Part shown: in pieces, positions 59,562 through 64,000 of the stretch
Numbering within the stretch: position 1 is the stretch's first letter
How the letters are laid out: each line of letters begins with the position of its first letter
Assembly (NCBI RefSeq): GCF_003001815.1
Contig: NZ_PVMZ01000021.1
Location: forward strand, 162,529-226,528
Length of the DNA stretch: 64,000 bases
Source: Actinoplanes italicus
GTDB taxonomy: Bacteria; Actinomycetota; Actinomycetes; Mycobacteriales; Micromonosporaceae
Direction: 5' to 3'
Notes under the pieces: generated by a model
Seen by the model: only the letters and a program-made list of their open reading frames with translations
What the model was told of the DNA's origin: nothing
Database searches by the model: none
Translations under genes and position numbers: made by a program

Positions 59562-60871
59562 GCCAAGTCGGGACCGGGAGCGTCCGCGGCGGCCGGACCA
59601 CGACGCCGCTGATGGCCCGGCTGAAGGCCGGCACCGCCGAAGACGGCGCGCATGGCCAGGTCCTGCTCCATGACGCCGGATAGGCGGCGGACACCCTCAC
59701 GTAGCCGCTCCGGCGAGGAGAAGCTGAAGTTGAGCCGCATGTTGCCACGGCCGGTGCCGTCGGCGTAGAAACCGGTACCGGGCACGTACGCGACGCGGGC
59801 GGCGATGGCCCGCGGCATCATCGCCTTGGAGTCGAGACCGTCCGGCAGGGTCGCCCAGACGAAGAGTCCGCCGGTCGGCCGGGTCCAGGTGGTACCGGCT
59901 GGCATCAGGTCTTCCAGAGCGCTCAGGAGCGCGTCCCGGCGTTCCCGGTAGATCTCCCGATAGACCTTGATCTGCTCCTGCCACGGCATGGTGGAGAGGT
60001 ACTGCGTGACGGCACCCTGGGCGAACGCGCTGGGGCAGAGCACGTTGGCCTCGCTCATCATGACCAGCTTCTCGCGCACGGCGTGCGGCGTGAGGACCCA
60101 GCCGACGCGCAGACCGGGCGCGAACGTCTTGGAGAACGTGGAGCAGTAGAACACCCCGGTCTGCCGGCGCGCTCGCAGCGGCAGCGGGGCGTCGCCCTCG
60201 AAGGAGAGCATCCCGTACGGATCGTCCTCCACCACCAGCAGCCCGGCCCGCTCGCAGATGTCGAGGACCTGCTCGCGCCGTTCCTCCGACAGGGTGACTC
60301 CGGCAGGGTTCTGGAAGGTGGGGATCGTGTACAGGAACTTGGCCCGGCGACCGGCCCTCGCGGTGGCCTCGATGGCCTCCTCGAGTGCTGCCGGGATCAG
60401 GCCCTCTGCGTCCATTGCCACGTGCCGGACCTGTGCCTGGGCGGCCTGGAACACGCCGAGTGCGCCGACGTATGTCGGCCCCTCGGCGAGCACCACGTCA
60501 CCCGGGTCCAGGAAGAGGCGTGCGATGAGGTCGAGGGCCTGCTGGCCGCCGACGGTCACCACCACGTCGTCGGGGGAGGCGTTGGTGATGCCGGACAGGC
60601 TCATCACCTCACAGATGCGTTCGCGCAGCTCGATGGTGCCCTGGCCGATGCCGTACTGAAGGCTGGTGGCACCCTGCTGCGCGGCCAGATCGCCGAGCAT
60701 CTCACCGACCGCGTCCAGGGGCAGCGCGGCGATGTAGGGCGATCCACCGGCCAGCGACACGACTTCGGGGCGGCTCGCCACGGCGAAGAGGGCCCGGATC
60801 TCCGATGTCGTCATCCCGCGTACGCGTCGCGCGTACCGATCGGTGTAATCATCCTGCGTCGTACCGGTCAT
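59558..60871 (-). CDS. PLP-dependent aminotransferase, 2-aminoadipate/MocR-like fold type I
   Basis: The product is 437 aa. PLP contacts include TVGGQQALDLIARLFLDPGD, FLYTIPTFQNPAGVTLSEER, VVEDDPYGMLSF and the Schiff-base Lys in YCSTFSKTFAPGLRVGWVL (about 252-270). This is the LysN/2-aminoadipate transaminase group; no HTH, so it is a free enzyme. A Pro/Ala/Arg-rich C-terminal tail of ~20 residues is extra. It is upstream of and coupled by 4 nt to the Ddl-like gene, perhaps supplying an amino acid to it (inference). Confidence 0.92.
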   Translation of the reverse strand: MTGTTQDDYTDRYARRVRGMTTSEIRALFAVASRPEVVSLAGGSPYIAALPLDAVGEMLGDLAAQQGATSLQYGIGQGTIELRERICEVMSLSGITNASPDDVVVTVGGQQALDLIARLFLDPGDVVLAEGPTYVGALGVFQAAQAQVRHVAMDAEGLIPAALEEAIEATARAGRRAKFLYTIPTFQNPAGVTLSEERREQVLDICERAGLLVVEDDPYGMLSFEGDAPLPLRARRQTGVFYCSTFSKTFAPGLRVGWVLTPHAVREKLVMMSEANVLCPSAFAQGAVTQYLSTMPWQEQIKVYREIYRERRDALLSALEDLMPAGTTWTRPTGGLFVWATLPDGLDSKAMMPRAIAARVAYVPGTGFYADGTGRGNMRLNFSFSSPERLREGVRRLSGVMEQDLAMRAVFGGAGLQPGHQRRRGPAAADAPGPDLA

Positions 60872-61033
60872 GCGGCTCTCACCTCTCTCAGTAGAGTTCG
60901 TCGGGAACCGATCCTAGCCCCGCCCGGCACTTGCCCGACCTGCTCCCGTTCATGGTGGTTCCGACGTAAGATTCGGCGGGGGCGCGGCGGCGTCCGGTCC
61001 GTGTTCCGTCTGCGAACTGCAAGGGGTCGGCAC

Positions 61034-61696
61034 ATGTCGCGACGCCTGGTCAATCTGACCCTCGACACCCTCGAGGACCTGCCCCGGCCCTGCCGGCAGT
61101 GTGTCTATTGGGAGCTGGACCCGGTCTCCGCGGAGCGGGCCTGCGCCACCGGCGATCCCGGCCTGGAGAAGGAGGCCTGGGTCTCGCAGACGCTGCTGGA
61201 GTGGGGATCCTGCGGCAAGCTGGCCTATGTCGACGGGATGCCCGCCGGTTTCGTGATGTACGCACCACCGGCCTACGTGCCGCGCGGCATGGCTTTCCCG
61301 ACCTCGCCGGTGAGCGCCGACGCCGCTCTGCTGACCACGGCCAAGGTGGTGCCTGCCTTCGCCGGTGGCGGCCTGGGACGCATGCTGGTGCAGGGAGTGG
61401 CCCGCGACCTCACCAAGCGTGGTGTGAAGGCTGTGGAGGCCTTCGGCGACGCCAAGCCGGACGACAACGACGAGCAGTCGGCCTGTATCGCCCCGGTCGA
61501 CTTCTTCCTGTCGGTGGGCTTCAAGACGGTCCGCCCGCATCCCCGTTATCCGCGGTTGCGGCTGGAGCTGCGGACGGCCCTGTCCTGGAAGTCCGACGTC
61601 GAGTACGCGCTGGAGAAGCTGCTCGGCTCGATGAGCCCGGAGACCCTGCTGCGCCCGGTCCGCCCGGTCACCGCAACAAGATCAGCCGACAACTAG
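61034..61696 (+). CDS. GNAT-family N-acetyltransferase
   Basis: The product is 220 aa. An N-terminal PCRQCVYWELDPVSAERACA motif (about 18-37), with Cys-x-x-Cys, is characteristic of a conserved actinobacterial GNAT group near trxAB. The acetyl-CoA loop is in VVPAFAGGGLGRMLVQGVAR (about 107-126). ATG at 61034 has AAGGGG 7 nt upstream. Acceptor unknown. It diverges from the aminotransferase and converges with the amidase gene. Confidence 0.88.
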   Translation: MSRRLVNLTLDTLEDLPRPCRQCVYWELDPVSAERACATGDPGLEKEAWVSQTLLEWGSCGKLAYVDGMPAGFVMYAPPAYVPRGMAFPTSPVSADAALLTTAKVVPAFAGGGLGRMLVQGVARDLTKRGVKAVEAFGDAKPDDNDEQSACIAPVDFFLSVGFKTVRPHPRYPRLRLELRTALSWKSDVEYALEKLLGSMSPETLLRPVRPVTATRSADN

Positions 61697-61701
61697 AGCT
61701 G

Positions 61702-62853
61702 CTAGCCCTTGTCTGCGAGTGCCATTCGGAGCTGCCGGACGTCGATCGAACCGGTGGGGACGTCTCTTTCAACCGGGAAATACATCCGTTGTACGGCAGC
61801 GAGCAGCGCCTCGACGATCTGCTCGCGCGACATCGGGTCGATGAGACGCACCCGGTCGACCGGGGAGGTCAGGTAGCCGAGGTCGACACGGACCGTCGGC
61901 ATCCGGGTGAGCCGTAGCAGGTCCCAGGTCTTGGCGTGGGTCCGGCAGTCGTGCATACCGGTGCGGACGACGATCTCCCGCTGCACGAGCGCGGCGAGCC
62001 GCTCGCCGACCGTGGAGCTCAGACCGTTGCCGGTGCCGTAGTGGTAGGTCGCCACACCCTCGGCCGCGGTCGACGAGTGGCCGTCCAGGTGCAGCGAGAT
62101 CAGCAGGTCGGCGCCGAGGGTGTTGGCGAGGGCGGCCCGCTCGGCGCCGCTCATCGGCGTGGACGGCGACGGACCGCGGGTCAGGTGCACCCGCATACCG
62201 GCCGCGGAGAGCCGGCCCTCGAGGCGGGACGCCAGGTCGAAGACGAGGTCCGCCTCGTTCCACCGGCGCTGGCCGTCGGGCACCACCACGCCGGTGTCGT
62301 CACCGCCGCCGTGTCCCGGGTCGATGACGATGGTCTTGCCGACCAGGTTGGGGCCGGACTGGCGGAACGCCTCGGCCTCGCGCAGCCACTGCGGGCGGCC
62401 GCCGACGACCTTGCGGCCGAGCCGACGTAGCGCCTTCATGGTCTGCGGGCCGCAGGAGCCGTCCTGGACGAGACCGACCTCGCGCTGGAACTGGGCCACC
62501 GCACGGGCTGTCCGGGCGCCGTAGACGGCGTCGGGACGGCCGGCGTCGTACCCCATCTCCAGAAGTCTTTCCTGAAGTGCCCGGACGTCCTCGCCGACCA
62601 GCGCGTCGGGCACCGAGTGATAGAGCGCCCGGGAACCGAGACGCCAGCGGGCCGCGTCGAGCGCGCCCCACGTCTCGTCGCCGACCATGCCGTCGACGCC
62701 GAGCCCACGGTCCTGCTGGAAGGCCCGGACCGCGGTCTCCAGCGCGTCGTCGAAGACGTCGGGTTCAGCGTCGTCGAGCAATTCCAGGCCGACCAGGATC
62801 GACCGGATCTCGGAAACAGCCACACCGGTGTCTCCGCGTCGGATGGACCGCAC
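61702..62853 (-). CDS. cwlM: CwlM-like N-acetylmuramoyl-L-alanine amidase homologue
   Basis: The product is 383 aa with no signal peptide, so cytosolic, as in mycobacterial CwlM. Two PG-binding domains (about 1-70, 75-145) precede an Amidase_3 domain: VIDPGHGGGDDTG, RWNEADLVFDLASRL and LISLHLDGHSST hold the zinc ligands. The catalytic Glu near the end is replaced by Asp (PTVRVDLGYLTSPVDRVRLI). Mycobacterial CwlM regulates MurA instead of cleaving wall; a similar regulatory role is suggested here by location and the missing signal. Placement next to trxAB matches the actinobacterial order. Confidence 0.92.
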   Translation of the reverse strand: MRSIRRGDTGVAVSEIRSILVGLELLDDAEPDVFDDALETAVRAFQQDRGLGVDGMVGDETWGALDAARWRLGSRALYHSVPDALVGEDVRALQERLLEMGYDAGRPDAVYGARTARAVAQFQREVGLVQDGSCGPQTMKALRRLGRKVVGGRPQWLREAEAFRQSGPNLVGKTIVIDPGHGGGDDTGVVVPDGQRRWNEADLVFDLASRLEGRLSAAGMRVHLTRGPSPSTPMSGAERAALANTLGADLLISLHLDGHSSTAAEGVATYHYGTGNGLSSTVGERLAALVQREIVVRTGMHDCRTHAKTWDLLRLTRMPTVRVDLGYLTSPVDRVRLIDPMSREQIVEALLAAVQRMYFPVERDVPTGSIDVRQLRMALADKG

Positions 62854-62895
62854 TCACGACTCCCTAGGGCGAGAAAGGACACAACCTCCCGGAGA

Positions 62896-62931
62896 GTACG
62901 CCCCGCGGCCCAGTGTGGGCGCGGGGCGTAC
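62896..62931. terminator. Hairpin after trxA
   Basis: An 11-bp perfect stem (62896-62906 and 62921-62931) lies 13 nt past the trxA stop, before the amidase gene start. No U-tract follows, so it may be a pausing or partial terminator. Confidence 0.55.
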
Positions 62932-62943
62932 GCGACGGAAGAT

Positions 62944-63267
62944 TTACAGCGCCGTCTCGATGAACTTGACCAGGGCACTCTTCGGCTTGGCACCGGTCAC
63001 CGAGTTGAACGGCTCGCCGTCCTTGAAGATCGTCAGGGTCGGCACGGTCATCACGCCGTACGCCATGGCGGTCTCGGGGTTCTCCTCGATGTTGACCTTG
63101 ACGATCTCGACCTGGTCGCCCAGCTCGGCCGCGATCTCGGTCAGCAGCGGGTCGACCTTCTTGCAGGGCACGCACCACTCGGCCCAGAAGTCGACCAGTA
63201 CCGGCTTGTCGGAACGAAGCACGTCACTGGCGAAGGTCTTGTCGGTGACGACCTTTGTTGCTCCCAC
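62944..63267 (-). CDS. trxA: Thioredoxin
   Basis: The product is 107 aa with the redox site DFWAEWCVPCKKVDPLL (Cys32/Cys35-type pair WCVPC) and the cis-Pro in VMTVPTLTIFKDGE. It reduces protein disulfides using electrons from TrxB encoded just upstream (17 nt away). GTG start with GGGAGG 7-8 nt upstream. Confidence 0.97.
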   Translation of the reverse strand: MGATKVVTDKTFASDVLRSDKPVLVDFWAEWCVPCKKVDPLLTEIAAELGDQVEIVKVNIEENPETAMAYGVMTVPTLTIFKDGEPFNSVTGAKPKSALVKFIETAL

Positions 63268-63283
63268 GAGGGCCTCCCGGGCC

Positions 63284-64000
63284 TTACAGCTCTACGAATG
63301 AAGCGATGAAGCGCTCGGCGTCGAGCGCCGCGGCACAGCCGGTGCCGGAGGCGGTGATCGCCTGCCGGTAGGTGTGGTCGACCAGGTCGCCGGCGGCGAA
63401 GACGCCGGCGATGTTGGTCCGGGTGCTGGGCGACTGCACCTTCACATAACCGTCGTCGTCGAGCTCGATCTGGCCCTTGAAGAGCTCGCTGCGCGGGTCG
63501 TGGCCGATCGCCACGAAGACGCCGGTGACGTCGAGGACCTTGGACTCGCCGGTCTGCACGTTCTTCAGACGCGCACCGACGACCTTGCCGTCCTCGCCGA
63601 GGATCTCCTCGACCACCGAGTTCCATTCGATCTTGATCTTCGGGTTGTCGAGCGCCCGCTTCTGCATGACCTTGCTGGCCCGGAAGGAGTCGCGACGGTG
63701 CACGATGGTCACGGTCTCGGCGAACCGGGTGAGGAAGGTGGCCTCCTCCATCGCCGAGTCGCCACCGCCGACCACGACGATGTGCTGGTTGCGGAAGAAG
63801 AAGCCGTCACAGGTGGCACACGACGACACACCGTGGCCGAGCAGCTCCTGCTCGCCGGGCACACCGATCGGACGCCACGCGGAACCGGTCGCCAGGATCA
63901 CGGCGCGGGCGAAGAACTGCTGGTCACCGACCCAGACGGTCTTGAGGCCCTCGGTGCCCGCCTCGGTCGGCTTGTCGGTCAGCTCGACCCGGGTGACATC
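63284..64000 (-). CDS. trxB: Thioredoxin reductase, 5' end outside the window
   Basis: The visible 239 codons include the redox CATC in VSSCATCDGFFFRNQ, the NADPH motif VVVGGGDSAMEEATFL and the C-terminal FAD motif GVFAAGDLVDHTYRQAITAS. NADPH electrons flow via FAD to the CATC pair and then to TrxA. The N-terminal FAD-binding GxGxxG lies beyond the edge. It is first in the trxB-trxA pair on this strand. Confidence 0.96.
   Translation of the reverse strand, partial: DVTRVELTDKPTEAGTEGLKTVWVGDQQFFARAVILATGSAWRPIGVPGEQELLGHGVSSCATCDGFFFRNQHIVVVGGGDSAMEEATFLTRFAETVTIVHRRDSFRASKVMQKRALDNPKIKIEWNSVVEEILGEDGKVVGARLKNVQTGESKVLDVTGVFVAIGHDPRSELFKGQIELDDDGYVKVQSPSTRTNIAGVFAAGDLVDHTYRQAITASGTGCAAALDAERFIASFVEL

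Overview
This is a GC-rich actinobacterial chromosome segment centred on the replication origin. The order gyrA-gyrB-dciA-recF-gnd-dnaN-oriC-dnaA, then rpmH-rnpA-yidD-yidC-khpB-rsmG-parA-parB and cwlM-trxA-trxB, is the classic actinobacterial oriC neighbourhood. A DLW-39 gene, a DUF3566 gene and tRNA-Ile/tRNA-Ala follow gyrA. A chaplin-repeat surface protein, many probably leaderless starts and close protein resemblances point to Micromonosporaceae, probably Actinoplanes or a relative. This genus-level call is an inference.

Layout. Positions 1-9.3 kb hold accessory chromosomal genes: an XRE/DUF5753 regulator cut by the window edge, a PASTA membrane protein, a GCS2-type ligase, a YceI/MarR pair, an acyl-CoA dehydrogenase and a chaplin-repeat protein. 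A TetR gene at 9.3-9.9 kb and the acyl-CoA dehydrogenase share a TTAACG-type palindrome upstream. From 10 to 14.5 kb there is an HSP90-like/TPR pair. From 14.6 to 19 kb, five genes (ECF sigma, zf-HC2 membrane protein, ABC ATPase, two permeases) are all coupled by 4-nt overlaps. From 19 to 25.7 kb come a thiosulfate sulfurtransferase, proS, a CBS protein, sufE, a FrnE/DsbA-like protein, a YbaK-type deacylase, a NUDIX protein and a lipoprotein. Decayed gene remnants lie at 25.7-26.3 kb.

Positions 26,332-30,260 form a small integrated element. It is bounded by a 29-bp direct repeat that is the 3' end of tRNA-Ala(TGC). It carries a tyrosine integrase, an XRE/DUF5919 regulator coupled to an inositol-monophosphatase-like gene, a short membrane peptide and a dead IS5-family transposase. 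The integrase and the regulator appear to have lost their 5' ends at a common head-to-head junction near 29.2 kb.

From 30.3 to 51.4 kb runs the core replication, segregation and membrane-insertion block. Genes point away from oriC (41.8-43.0 kb) on both sides. The 6.3 kb after parB (51.4-57.7 kb) has no convincing gene. It holds six perfect and one degenerate parS palindromes, an array of 16 exact copies of an 8-bp unit running directly into one of them, other short direct repeats, and a mixed DnaA-box/parS cluster at its right end. Two more parS sites lie in frame inside the parA N-terminal coding region and one lies at 23.3 kb. From 57.7 kb to the end are a HIT-like protein with an odd in-frame repeat beyond its stop codon, a Ddl-like ATP-grasp gene missing a metal-ligand Glu, an aminotransferase, a GNAT protein, a CwlM-like amidase homologue, trxA and the start-truncated trxB.

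No previously undescribed enzymatic system is evident. The strongest novelty candidates are the parS-rich gene-poor segment with its 8-bp array, the parS/DnaA-box cluster, and the truncated tRNA-Ala element.
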